Assembly (NCBI RefSeq): GCF_019279795.1
Contig: NC_056748.1
Coordinates: forward strand, 612,070,156 to 612,134,155
Reading direction: 5' to 3'
Source: Protopterus annectens
Taxonomy: Eukaryota; Chordata; Ceratodontiformes; Protopteridae
Length of the DNA: 64,000 nt
Shown one piece after another: positions 12,103 to 21,640 of this stretch (positions within the stretch are counted from its first letter, which is position 1; every line of letters begins with the position of its first letter). Position numbers and translations under genes: made by a program. The notes below the pieces were generated by a model. That model did no database searches, was not told the DNA's origin, and saw only the letters and a program-made list of their open reading frames with translations.

Positions 12103-14292
12103 GATTAAGAGGTTCTTTATTACCATCTGTCTTTAGTAAATTCACTAAGACACAAAGCAGCTTAAGGCAAGACATTTAATATTAGAATAGATTAGCAGCA
12201 CATCATGAAGCCTAATGTAGACTAACTAATATGGAAGACAGCTACAGGCTTTCTGTATATGAAGCAGTATTTTGGAAATTTTTTTCTCAGTTTAATACTC
12301 ATTATATTTTAACTCACTTTCATACTCTGTACTCTTTCATGACTTCATCCATACAGTACACAAACAAGGCTGTATGTATCTATTATCAAACATGTAACAG
12401 AACAAGGCAAACTATATTGCTTTGTTTCATAACAAAGCAGTAGTATGAGCTTTATCTAGCTTGTATTATATAGTCACTGTATCTATGCCTTACATAATAC
12501 AAATATGTTTCTTTTTTTTCAAACATCTTTATTAATGTACAGATATGACAAAGGCAATCTTACATTTATATAAAAGAAAAAACATACAAAATTGTATCAC
12601 TTTAGTTTCAAACAGTTTACATCACAGACAACATTGAAACAACTGTAGTTGTAAACATTATACATCACTTATAAACCATTCAGTCATTGTCAGTTAAGCA
12701 TTATATAGCTAATTCAAATCCTGTCTCTTAAATCTTGTTCCTGCTCTGCATATATTGTTCCCACAATTCCCATTTTTTTCTATGTAGTTTGCTCCTTCCC
12801 TTTTCTAAAGATCCCAATTCCAATTGTTTCATCTCTGTTACTATATTCACTACTTCTAGTAAAGTTGGTCTAGACTTTGATTTCCATTTTCTAGTAATTA
12901 AATTTTTGGCAGCCACCATAATTAGACTCATCAAGGCTTTACTATATCTAGGCAATTCCGATTCTGTAGCGTAACTCAAAAAAAAAAATCATCTCCTCAG
13001 TCAGTCCAATCTGCTCACCCAGCATCTCCAACAGAGTGATCTGCAGAGAAGCCCAAAAGTCTACCAAATCATCACACTTCCAAAAAATATGTTCCCAGCT
13101 ACCTCTTTTTTGTCCATCACACCTCCAACATTTGCTATCCACCTGAGGAAAAATCTTTGGAGTCTACTTGGGCTATAAAAATACTTATGTAAACATTTCC
13201 AGGCAAAGATCCTAAATCTTCTAGACTTTGTTGCATATTTGGGAGATATACATATATCCCTCCATTGTCTCTTTGTGAATTGTGTATCCAATCTCTCTTC
13301 CCAACCTATCTAAGCTCCTTTGATTGAGTCTTATAATTATTATGCAATATTTTATATGCTTTACTAATTATTCCTTTTTTAACTGCAGCTTCTGTTCTAG
13401 ATTTTATTAAAACATATACCAGTGTTGGTCTTTCATTTAGGAGTACCCTCTTTCTTTCTCTTTGCCTATACTCTGATATCAGTCCTTGATAGGGAAGGTA
13501 CTCTTTAACCTGCAGTCCAAATAAATTCTTGGCCTCTTCCCATTCTATTCCCTTTCCCTTTCTAGTTATTTGATCCCAATACCTTGGTTCCTTTGCCAGT
13601 TTTCTCCAATAACTTCCAGGCCCTCTTGCCTGTTATCTGTATTCCTGACCACAGTCAACCCTATCAGCAAAATTTCTTTTCTCCATTCTTATGCTGGTTT
13701 GGTTCTTAGAATAGTCCCTGCTATTTTACGAATATAATACTCTGTATGATTTTGGTTGTTCTCCTTAAGAGTCTACATCAAAAATACCAATCTCTCCTTA
13801 TTTACTGTGTCAGCATCATTCCTTTCCTCTTTGAACTATAGTTTTCTGCTTGTGCTATGTATAAGAGCCTTAACTGTGTTGCTCTAAAATACCTCCTCAA
13901 ATTACGTAATCCTATTCTACCTTGTTCTATTGGTAGACTCACCTTATTCCACTTCACCCTTGCTGTTTCTCTTCCCAGATAAAATCCTTCAACTCTTTTT
14001 TAATTGCTATCCACAACTTCTCCTCCTGTTGATTAAAAAATGCATAACCTGTGTATAAGACTAAAGGGACTAAAAATATTTTAATGGCTTGTGTATTTGT
14101 ATCCACATCCATATAACAAAACTTCCAGTTTCTCAGTTTTTGTATTATCTTCTGTTTAGTCTAGAATACAAATGTGTTTCTCATCTGAAATACAGAAGTC
14201 CATTTTGTCAGTTGTAATTTCTAAAATTATTCTACTAGAGAAAAATTTATTCTGACACATTATTTTTAATATTTCAGTATTATGTTCAGCAG
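12103..14292. mobile_element. Unclassified ~520-bp insert in CR1-C, split by an L1
   Basis: The CR1 reading frame is interrupted exactly between ATGG at 12,099-12,102 and ATGG at 14,293-14,296, a 4-bp direct repeat that looks like a target duplication. Subtracting the L1 (12,512-14,164) and one copy of its target duplication leaves about 520 bp (12,103-12,511 plus 14,181-14,292). I see no terminal inverted repeat, coding capacity or tRNA-like head, so the class is unknown. Confidence 0.5.
12512..14164 (-). mobile_element. L1-type LINE, 5'-truncated, 16-bp TSD
   Basis: Flanked by AATACAAATATGTTTC (12,496-12,511) and AATACAAATGTGTTTC (14,165-14,180), a 16-bp duplication with one mismatch. The minus strand encodes the C-terminal part of an L1 ORF2: QWRDICISPKYATKSRRFRI, then the cysteine knuckle CWRCDGQKRGSWEHIFWKC (C-x2-C-x9-H-x4-C) typical of the L1/Tx1 clade. 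The 3' end is T-rich on the plus strand (about 12,512-12,520), consistent with a poly-A tail and an AATAAA-like signal. Frame breaks are present; not functional. It is closely related to the L1 at 61.3 kb. Confidence 0.88.
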
Positions 14293-15053
14293 ATGGAACA
14301 CACTATAATAGACTTGATTAACACATACATTAAACATTACATCAGGTTAGATCTACATGAATTTGGTTTTAATAAAGGTGGATCCTGTCAAATGAACCTG
14401 GTAAACTTCTTCAAAAAAGTAACACAAGCTATTGACAAAAGTCACACTGTACACACGGCCTATCTTTATCTGACCAGTGCATTTGATATCATCCTCCATG
14501 CTAGCATAATTACTGTACTAAATATGTTACAAATAGCACTGCATGTTAAAAAGGATAGCTAACTGACTAAAAGACATAAACCAGAGAATGTGGTTGACAG
14601 GGGTAATATCAGAGAACATGAAGGTGACCAGTTGGGTCATGCAAGGCTCATTGCTGAGACTGCATTTGATTGGTATTTACTTCTTTGACCTACGAACGAA
14701 AATCCAAGACCTATGACTAACCCAGTTAGCACATGACTGCAAAGTGGGAGTCATTGTCAAATCCCTGTCTAACACAGTTGCACTCCAATAGGAAATTACA
14801 CTTACAAATGCCTGGGATATTGAAATTAAGCTTAAATTAAATGCTAAAAAATGCAACATTGCCATATTTGGCAGACATACCACCCCAGCATATAGCATTG
14901 ACAATATTCGTCTTCAAAATAGAAATGCAGTTAGAGACCTGGAAACCTGTGTTGATAATTCCCTCTCCTTTGATCAACATTTAGCAATAGTTGTCAGGAA
15001 ATCCTATTCGAGCAGCTGATCACGAAGAAGATATCATGCAGATCTAAAGATGT
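14293..15053 (+). mobile_element. CR1-C LINE, middle piece (RT)
   Basis: Continues the CR1-C reading: MEHTIIDLINTYIKHY, FGFNKGGSCQMNLVNFFKKV, AIDKSHTVHTAYLYLTSAFD (RT palm, D retained), then degraded palm/thumb through the TCTAAAGATGT that precedes the Penelope-like insertion. The tandem duplication begins inside this piece at 14,595. Confidence 0.82.
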
Positions 15054-15054
15054 T

Positions 15055-15157
15055 AATAACCACAGTTTCAAGGATAGTGTGCCCAAAAAAGCCAAAATCA
15101 AGTAAAGAAAGGCACACAAATGGAGAGACCACACAATGTATTAAAAAAAGGCTTTAT
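15055..15157 (-). repeat. Penelope terminal direct repeat, 3' copy
   Basis: The stretch beginning AATAACCACAGTTTCAAGG and ending GGCTTTATT recurs at 19,600-19,699 in the same orientation with a few differences. This partial terminal repetition is the pseudo-LTR of Penelope-like elements. Confidence 0.88.
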
Positions 15158-15195
15158 TCCAACAATAATTAACGCCAGTAAAATGGAAGAGTCAT

Positions 15196-15225
15196 TTTCG
15201 TCCAAACCAAGTCAGACTTCATCAG
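15196..15225 (-). ncRNA. Hammerhead-ribozyme-like core in Penelope 3' region
   Basis: On the minus strand the sequence reads CTGATGAAGTC, a loop, then GGACGAAA. These match the two conserved hammerhead core strands (CUGAUGA and GAAA) separated by a short stem II, for which GUCUGA/UUGGAC can pair with two wobbles. Penelope-like elements are known to carry type I hammerheads near their pseudo-LTRs. A possible stem III (AAUG/CAUU) follows, but I could not find a partner for stem I, so activity is doubtful. Confidence 0.45.
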
Positions 15226-15872
15226 ATAACACACATCAAACTCACAAGTTCCTTTTAAAATTAAATTCAAAAAGTTTCATCTATTCATGTGAACCCAATT
15301 AATTAAGTTAATCAGAACCACATACTGAGTAGGTAAAACTCCACAGTGCTTTCAAAGTGTTTCTTGTGAGATGTCCAAAATTTTACACAAATACATTCAC
15401 TAGTGTTGCTCATATTTTAAACATACCTTAAAACCACTTGAACAGTTATAAAAAATAATATACAAATAAGTTACTCAGGTAAAAAGTGACTCAATAAAAA
15501 AATTTTAAGTAGAAACATTTTTTTAAAAAATGTAATAGTTTAACACAGTATGTAAATACTACCATCTAGTGGCCAAAAGGTAAACCACATCCAAATGGCC
15601 AAGAATTGAACCCAGGTCTCATGCGTGAGAAGCAAGAATTCTAAAGTACGTAAAGTGTAAATTTATGATAAACTAACTCAATGCCAGTATAAGACATAAA
15701 AAAAAGCATAAAATGCTATAACCATATAGCACCAATACCTATCTGTTGTAGTAAATCTACAAAAATGCACAATAAATATTTTTTTACAGTGCAATACAAG
15801 TTTAGCATAATTTGATGTTGGTGCACATTTTAACCAATAGGTTATAAAATCACAGTTTAGCTGCACTGAGTT

Positions 15873-16200
15873 TTAAAAGAGGGGCAATGCTAATATACTC
15901 GTTGAGCCCAGGTGGTCTCCCAGAATCAAGGATGACCTGCCAATAAAAGTTCCGGTATTCAAGGCGAGCCTCCCAAGGGCCACCCTAATGTCCATAGGAA
16001 CTTGCTCAACCACAAAGAATACAAAATTAGCACCAGCACAAATCAAGGTGTGCTTATACAAGGCATTTTTCTCATTAGATGTCCTGATGTCATAGTAGTG
16101 CTCATATATATGCTTCCTCAATCTACATAACGTTTTATGTAAAATGCCTGGCATAGTGAACAGGAAGACAAATAAACAACTCTGTTGGTACTGCAGTTGG
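15873..16200 (-). pseudogene. GIY-YIG endonuclease remnant of Penelope, copy 1
   Basis: Downstream of the RT on the minus strand the pieces VYLSSCSLCQAFYIK, then LRKHIYEHYYDIRTSNEK and NFVFFVVEQVPMDIR match the order of a GIY-YIG nuclease: a Y...Y core with a cysteine pair, the R-x3-H-x2-H-like helix and the late E-region. The pieces are in different frames, so the domain is broken. Its presence places the element in the endonuclease-bearing Penelope branch rather than the Athena/Coprina branch that lacks it. Confidence 0.75.
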
Positions 16201-16231
16201 AAAAAGCACTACTAATGACATCTCTCCCTAC

Positions 16232-17176
16232 TTAGAATGGTACTCTGTCACAGTCAACAATATGCTCACACTGTGCACAAGCACCACACTTGAAGGTACC
16301 AACTTTCTTACGTTTAGTCTCTCTGACAGATATGTGTGACTCGAACAGGTCCTTAAGGTTCCTGCCCTTCCTAAATACAAAGTTCAAGGGTTCTTTTCCC
16401 AAGGTAGTCAAATCAGTGAAATTAAGGAATTTTTCCCATTCCCTGTTGATAGTGTGTCTTACAAAAGTTGCGTTACCCCCAAAATCCATGGGAAAAATCC
16501 TATTAATCGGTTTACCATCATCAACTGGTTTAATAGTTTGGGTCTCTGGTGGGCCCTTCCCTAACAAGGGAAAATAGAGATCCGTTCTCTTAGATAGTAC
16601 TTCCCCCCTGAGCTTTTTCACCAAATGCTGGGGGTATCCCCTTTCATAAAAAAATCTTTCCAGTGTATCACATTTGAGTTCAAAGTCATCTTTATTAGAA
16701 GTCAAATGGCTCACCTTAATAAACTGCCCCTTAACAATTCCTATTTTTTTATGTAAAGGGTGTGCACTATTAAAATGTAAGTATGAATTGGAGAAGGTCT
16801 CTTTACAATAAACAGTGGACTTAAATACTTGGTCAAGCTTATAAATACTCACATCAAGGTAGTCCATTCTATCATAGGTAACCTTGTGGGTAAATGCCAA
16901 GAAATTAGTGATATTACCAAGAAAGTCCATGAATCTCACAAGTTGGTCCTCAGTATCTGTCCAAAAAAGACAGATGTCGTCCAAAAACCTCTTATAAAAG
17001 GACCAACATCCCCTAAACTCAGAACTCAACACAAACTTTCTTTCCCACCATGATAGGAGAATGTTGGCATAGGTGGGAGCACAGTGGGCTCCCATCGCTA
17101 CACCTGTAACCTGTTGGAAAAATTTGCCAGCAAAAAAAAAAGGAAATTGTTTTTCAACACAGTCTCCATCAAGCAT
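16232..17176 (-). pseudogene. Penelope reverse transcriptase, C-terminal half, copy 1
   Basis: 314-codon open frame. It contains RT motif B (QVTGVAMGAHCAPTYANILL), motif C (YKRFLDDICLFW, with the aspartate pair intact), the primer-grip/thumb region (MDYLDVSIYKL) and the Penelope block HFNSAHPLHKK, and ends with the cysteine cluster GTFKCGACAQCEHI that precedes the GIY-YIG domain. Motif A (FVTIDIKDLFSVI) lies upstream in another frame (17,098-17,499). Identical in the second duplicate copy (33,083-34,027). Confidence 0.92.
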
Positions 17177-18569
17177 AATATCACATGTAGGCAGTGAGAA
17201 CTAACACCCTTCTCTACCAAGGATTCTTCCAGCCATTCTAGACCTATCTCGTGGGGAATAACTGAGAAGAGATCCTTAATGTCAATAGTGACAAACAACA
17301 TACTCTCAGTGTTTAAATTGTGGTCAGTACACCTGAGAAATTCCCACAAATCTTTAAGGATCTCATTCTCAGTTCCCCACACAGCTGTAAGTGTTAGGTC
17401 TACATATTTGGCCAGTGGGACAGTTTTGGAGCCTTCATCTGAGATGATGGGTCTCAAGGGAGGGGTTGGTGTGGTCCTTATGGACTTTGGGGATACCAAA
17501 AATGTTAGGCACCCTAGGCCTAGTGTTAAGATAGTTGTGTGTCTTCAGATCAATAAGCCCTTCAAGTAATAAATCCTGAAGTAGTAAATCAATCTTCTGA
17601 TGGGCAATATTGATTTCATTCCTTGACACATGAGTGTAAGTACAGGTGTCACCCAAAGGGTCCAACATTTTAGCTTCATAATTAAGTCCATAAAAACCGT
17701 ACCCCACCTTTATCAGGTTTCATAACCCGTGTGTTTTTGTCTCTCCTCAAATGCTCAACAATAGCCCATTCCTCTCTACTAAGGTTAAAACTGCATTTGT
17801 GTGTAGGCATTGTGGTCCTAAGTTCCCTTTCAACAACAGCCTCAAAATTGGCCAACTGGGGGTGCAAAGGAGGGTTAAAAACATTTCTTTTCCTAGGCTT
17901 ATCACTCCTAACAGGACCACAGGTGTTATTAAATGTCAGTTCTAAGTTGACCTTACGTACAAAAGTTTTAAGATCCAAAATTAATTTCGTCAAGTCACAC
18001 CTTCTGTCAGGTACAAAATTAAAACCTTTTGAAAAAAGGTTAAAGTGCTCAACAGTAAGATTGATGTTACTGTAGTTGAAAATATAGTAACCTCCATAAG
18101 TGTGTTTAAAACCATCAACTGTAACAATATGTGAGAGAGAATCAGAACCTGCATTTTCCACGAACCCCCCCCCCGTTCCTTCCATGAAAGGAATGGTTGT
18201 GGTTGTAGTAGTGTAAATTTTGAGTCCTAAGTCTCTCAGACCTCTGGGAATCTGCTGCCCAGGAGTCTTCTTGGTCTATGGGTTCACCTGGATGATCATT
18301 ATTCAAAGGATAGTCTGTGTAAGAGCCCCCACTGTCATTAGTGTGCACCATATTTCTACCCCTATTTGGGTAGGATAACATTTTTTGTCCCTGTACTCTA
18401 AAATGTCCCTATTTAACTTCTTAATTTTTCTTTTAACTGCCAATGAACATTTCTTGTCCACATCTTCCAAAATGTTGTAGTATTTTAGTTTTTCAGCCTT
18501 AATAGTAAACATCAAGTCACCCATAGCATGTTTGTTCAAATTCTCTATCTGTGAGTTTAAATTGCCCAC
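17098..18569 (-). pseudogene. Penelope RT N-terminal half and linker, copy 1
   Basis: Successive minus-strand open frames: 18,303-18,569 (coil-like, KKIKKLNRDILEYRDKK), 17,682-18,185 (HFNLFSKGFNFVP and RVMKPDKGG, the RT0/RT1 blocks), 17,435-17,707 (PNIFGIPKVHK, RT2) and 17,098-17,499 (PLAKYVDLTL and TIDIKDLFSVIPHE, RT2a/motif A). Together they match the conserved N-terminal RT blocks of Penelope-like elements. Frame changes separate the pieces; one near 18,240-18,260 is absent from the second duplicate copy, where a single 233-codon frame covers this part. Confidence 0.85.
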
Positions 18570-18601
18570 AGTAATCTCATTCTAATCTCATTCTGTCTAA
18601 T

Positions 18602-18892
18602 GACTTCCGCGATGGTGCAGCAGTAGCATTGTTGCCTCACAGCAAGAGGTTCTCCCGTTCGATTCTCGGCTGGAGTGCGGGGAGTGCCTTCTGTGTGGAG
18701 TCTGCATGTCCTCCCCGCGGTTGGGTGGGCGGTCGAAAGACATGCGTAAATGGGCGTGCCTTCGTTGAAGGTTGAACGTTGAGCTGGCACTTTGGCGTTC
18801 GTGAAAAATCTACTGCCAATCATTAGTAGACCGGAGTTCCGCTGTGGCGACCCCTAACTAGGAAAAGCCGAAAGACAACAACAACAATCTTG
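18602..18892 (+). mobile_element. tRNA-derived SINE inside Penelope, copy 1
   Basis: Long-subfamily SINE with head GATGGTGCAGCAGTAGCATTG, box-B-like TTCGATTCTCGG and tail GCCGAAAGACAACAACAACA. It is flanked by TTCTGTCTAAT at 18,591-18,601 and 18,893-18,903 (perfect 11-bp target duplication). It sits antisense in the N-terminal coding part of the Penelope-like element and was present before the tandem duplication, since the second unit has it at the same site. Confidence 0.9.
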
Positions 18893-19320
18893 TTCTGTCT
18901 AATAATAAGTTTAACAGCACCCATAGTAATCTCATTCTGTCTAATAATAAGTTTAACAACATCCAAACAACATCTGTTAAACACTTCAGTTAGTTCATCA
19001 AAAATGTCAGAACTTGTAGTGATGTTATTTGGAAATTTGTATACCCTTAAACCTTTGGGGACAATGCCCCTGTTAAGGCACTCCTTTAAATAATCATTGT
19101 CAATGCATAACATTTTAAACTTTGTTAGTAAATCAGGTAGTCTACTTAAACACTTATGATAATTTCCCCCTTCCCAAACAGACTTAACCACAGGTTCAGT
19201 TGTATCAAATACATATCTGGTATTTAACCAGCTTTTAAAATCTCTATTGTTTACAGCTGAAGCTGTATTATTGATAAAGTCACCTTTATTTTGTACTGCT
19301 CGTCCATTGCCTTTGTCCAA
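18823..19320 (-). pseudogene. Penelope N-terminal segment, copy 1
   Basis: 165-codon open frame; the last part is SINE-derived. The upstream part (DFKSWLNTRYVFDTTEPVVK, LSRLPDLLTKFKMLC, IVPKGLRVYKFP) looks like the variable N-terminal region of a Penelope-like protein, without a named domain. Near its end a 14-residue unit VKLIIRQNEITMGA is repeated once, incompletely. Confidence 0.6.
18893..18962 (-). repeat. 42-bp in-frame tandem repeat in Penelope
   Basis: The 42-bp unit starting TTCTGTCTAATAATAAG at 18,893 begins again at 18,935. It is a multiple of three and encodes VKLIIRQNEITMGA on the minus strand. A further partial unit lies just left of the SINE, so the SINE landed inside this short array. 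The same array is in the second duplicate at about 35,746. Confidence 0.75.
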
Positions 19321-19599
19321 AATGCCACCAGTTGCAACTCTGTTAATGCCAGCAGAAACGGCACTGTTGTCACTGTCACAATAGGAAGCTGCAGGAGGTG
19401 ATGCACTTCATAACCCTTCCTGGTTACATGGAATAGATCCACTAGATAACAAACCAGCCAGCGAATGGCTGATAGGAGTTAACAGTTCCACCAGCTGAGA
19501 CAGCTGGCCAATAAGCCTTCTGGTTTCCCTACATCGTCGTTCCTTTCTCCCAGAAGTGGAGGTGAGGATTCAATACTCTCCAAACCTTGTACTAAAGCC

Positions 19600-19699
19600 A
19601 ATAACCACAGTTTCAAGGATAGTGCGCAAAAAAGACAAAATCAAGTAAAGAAAGGCACACAAATGGAGAGATAGCACAATGTATTCAAAAAAGCTTTAT
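19600..19699 (-). repeat. Penelope terminal direct repeat, 5' copy
   Basis: Repeats the 15,055-15,157 sequence in the same orientation (AATAACCACAGTTTCAAGG to AAGCTTTAT). It lies upstream of the coding region and ends at the target duplication. It lacks the hammerhead-like motif found next to the other copy. Confidence 0.88.
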
Positions 19700-20446
19700 T
19701 CTAAAGGTGTCATTATCCCCTTGTAGTCAACACTGATCCAGTCAGTTATAGAAAACAACACCCCACTGGGATGCACCTAATCAGACATATCAAACAAACA
19801 GAAAGACCTCAGAGGTTTTTAATGATGAGGAAAACAGGCTTAAAAGTCTTAAGCTACCAGAAAAGGCTAGAAGTGCTGTCCATCTTTTCTGTGTCTGATG
19901 GACTCCTCAGAGGAGACATGTACTGTGCCTTCTGAGCAATCAAGGATCCAGTATTTATGTATTTAATTGGACAAGTCTACTGACCCTTTTCAGTGATTGC
20001 CAAGGCTTTGAGAGCATTAACAAAAAAAATCATCAGCATAACTATATTACCACCTCAAGGGATCTCAGTCTGTTTTGCAATGTAAATAGAAGATGTTGGA
20101 AGGATAGGTATGTATCACAGAGAATATGCCTCTATGGAAAAGTATCCCACTCTGCATAAACTGAAGTATGTGTGTTATTCTACAGTATATGAATGTAATT
20201 TGGATGAATGGATGAGAAACTGCAAATTCAATCCTGGTTTAGCATCCATAGCCTTTGTAGATAGGGCAACAAGTACATTTCCCAACATTTCCTTGTTCTG
20301 ACCTCCTCTGGATTATTTGTATGCAAAATATAAGGGCTAGAAACTACCATGGTAATATTAGGCTAACCTTAAGATCAGAAGCTTAGTAAGGATCCATGAA
20401 TCTAGGAGAGGAATAGGAAATATTGCAAACAATAATAAGGTGAAAT
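19700..20446 (+). mobile_element. CR1-C LINE, 3' piece, copy 1
   Basis: The CR1 reading resumes after the Penelope insertion: KGVIIPL, STLIQSVIENNTPLG, then LKSLKLPEKARSAVHLF, DGLLRGDMYCAF and, close to the end, LDEWMRNCKFNPG. These match the C-terminal blocks of CR1-D (KEVIVPLFSALIRLIIEYN; LKKLQLYSVAYRLFQGDLCLAYKA). Stops interrupt it. It ends before a TTTA-rich tail of the neighbouring antisense element. Confidence 0.8.
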
Positions 20447-21551
20447 ATATTTATTTATGTATGTATTTATTTATTTATTTACTTATTTATTCCTGTTTGA
20501 TGACTGGGGAGGTCCACTGGGCTTGGGGAGCCCATTTTCAGTGGAGGCCCAGGGAGAAAAGCTCCACAATACATAGTTTAGTTACATGAATAATTACAGA
20601 GAAACTTTGCATTACAAACAACAGGTAGCATTCAAAAAGAAAAGAAAACAAACAATTACAATTACAATTACAATTTTGTTTAGGCAAGAAAGACAGGCAT
20701 ATAGCCTGGTGGCTAGATTTTACAGTTTAGCTATTTATATAATCTACATATGTGAGAGAGGTTAGCTAGGTGAGAAGGTTAGCCAGGCGTAAAATATAGA
20801 GTTTGTATATAATAAACAGCTGAGTTTTGTATAAGTACAATTCAAGCAATTTTATTTACAGTTATACACATTGCATAAAAAATCTGTTGGTTGACATACT
20901 ATGATAGTAAGAAGTAGGAAGAATGCTACTGTATACAGTATATACAAGAATTCTAAAATGATAGCTGTTCTAATCACATTTTCACACACAGTAGGTGGCT
21001 GTAACATAGAAAGTAAAGCCTTTTAGCCATTGTCTCTAAACCATTTGTGCATAGTTTCATTGATGAGATGATTATGTAATGCTTTTTAAATTCCTGCACT
21101 GAGATGATAGACATGATTTCTTGTGGCTAATATTTTCATTTGACTGGTCTGATGTAGAGAATTCTTTTACACTAAGTGCTGTTTTGAAACATGTCCAGAT
21201 AAGAATTATGTTGTATTGTTGGCTACATCTCAAACATAATGATTATTCTCTTAGTACCAGTTTTTGGTCACAGAGGTAGACAGAAGCCCGAATTTATAGT
21301 TTTAAATAGAAAACAGTTATAAAGAAAGCTGGCCCTATCTGATACTAAGCCATTTATTCTTATGTCTTATGTTTGCAAGGAGGGCAAATTGGGAAATGTT
21401 TTCTGCAACTTGCAGTTTGTGAGTGTTGTGAGATGAGTGTAGGGCTAGAAGGGGCAGGCAGTACTCATGCTTAGGGAGAAGTATATTTTGGCTACTGCTG
21501 TCCTTGAAATTGAGGATAGTATGCAAGAGATTTTATAATGTAACTTAAGCT
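20447..21551 (-). mobile_element. Unclassified minus-strand retroposon with (TAAA)n tail, copy 1
   Basis: The plus strand begins with (TTTA)n at about 20,447-20,490, followed by GGGGAGGTCCACTGGGCTTG and a GC-richer block; read on the minus strand this is a body ending in (AAATA)n, as in LINE or SINE 3' ends. A short (AATTAC)n array is at about 20,656-20,675. No protein domain was recognised. The 5' limit is set by the start of the next L1 and is uncertain. Confidence 0.45.
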
Positions 21552-21640
21552 GAGACTTCCAAGATGGCTGCAACTAATCAACAGCTTAATTTCAGCTCCC
21601 CAGTGTAAAAAGAAACTGAGATATAATAGGCATATTATAT
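21552..21640 (+). mobile_element. L1 5' end (promoter-like start), copy 1
   Basis: Reads CTTCCAAGATGGCTGCAAC, then AACAGCTTAATTTCAGCTCCC. The same start recurs at 29,476 (CTTCCAAAATGGCTGCAC). A CCAAGATGGC near the first bases matches a YY1 site as found at the start of mammalian L1. The element is cut after ~90 bp by the antisense CR1-D and continues at about 24,241. Confidence 0.7.

Larger units (their letters stand above)
15054..19699 (-). mobile_element. Penelope-like element (EN+), copy 1
   Basis: A ~4.65-kb minus-strand retroelement inserted into CR1-C. It is flanked by TCTAAAGATGT (15,043-15,053) and TCTAAAGGTGT (19,700-19,710), an 11-bp target duplication with one mismatch, and the CR1 reading resumes on the far side. 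Its ends carry ~100-bp direct repeats, the pseudo-LTRs typical of the Penelope group. In transcription order it encodes an N-terminal coil-rich region, a telomerase-like RT, a cysteine cluster (CGACAQC) and a GIY-YIG endonuclease remnant, then a hammerhead-like motif. The frame is broken in several places in both duplicate copies, so it is inactive. Confidence 0.92.

Noticed and set aside
17731-18075. Plus-strand frames opposite the Penelope RT (also 34,582-34,926)
   Set aside because: They are antisense shadows of the Penelope coding region and show no independent motif.
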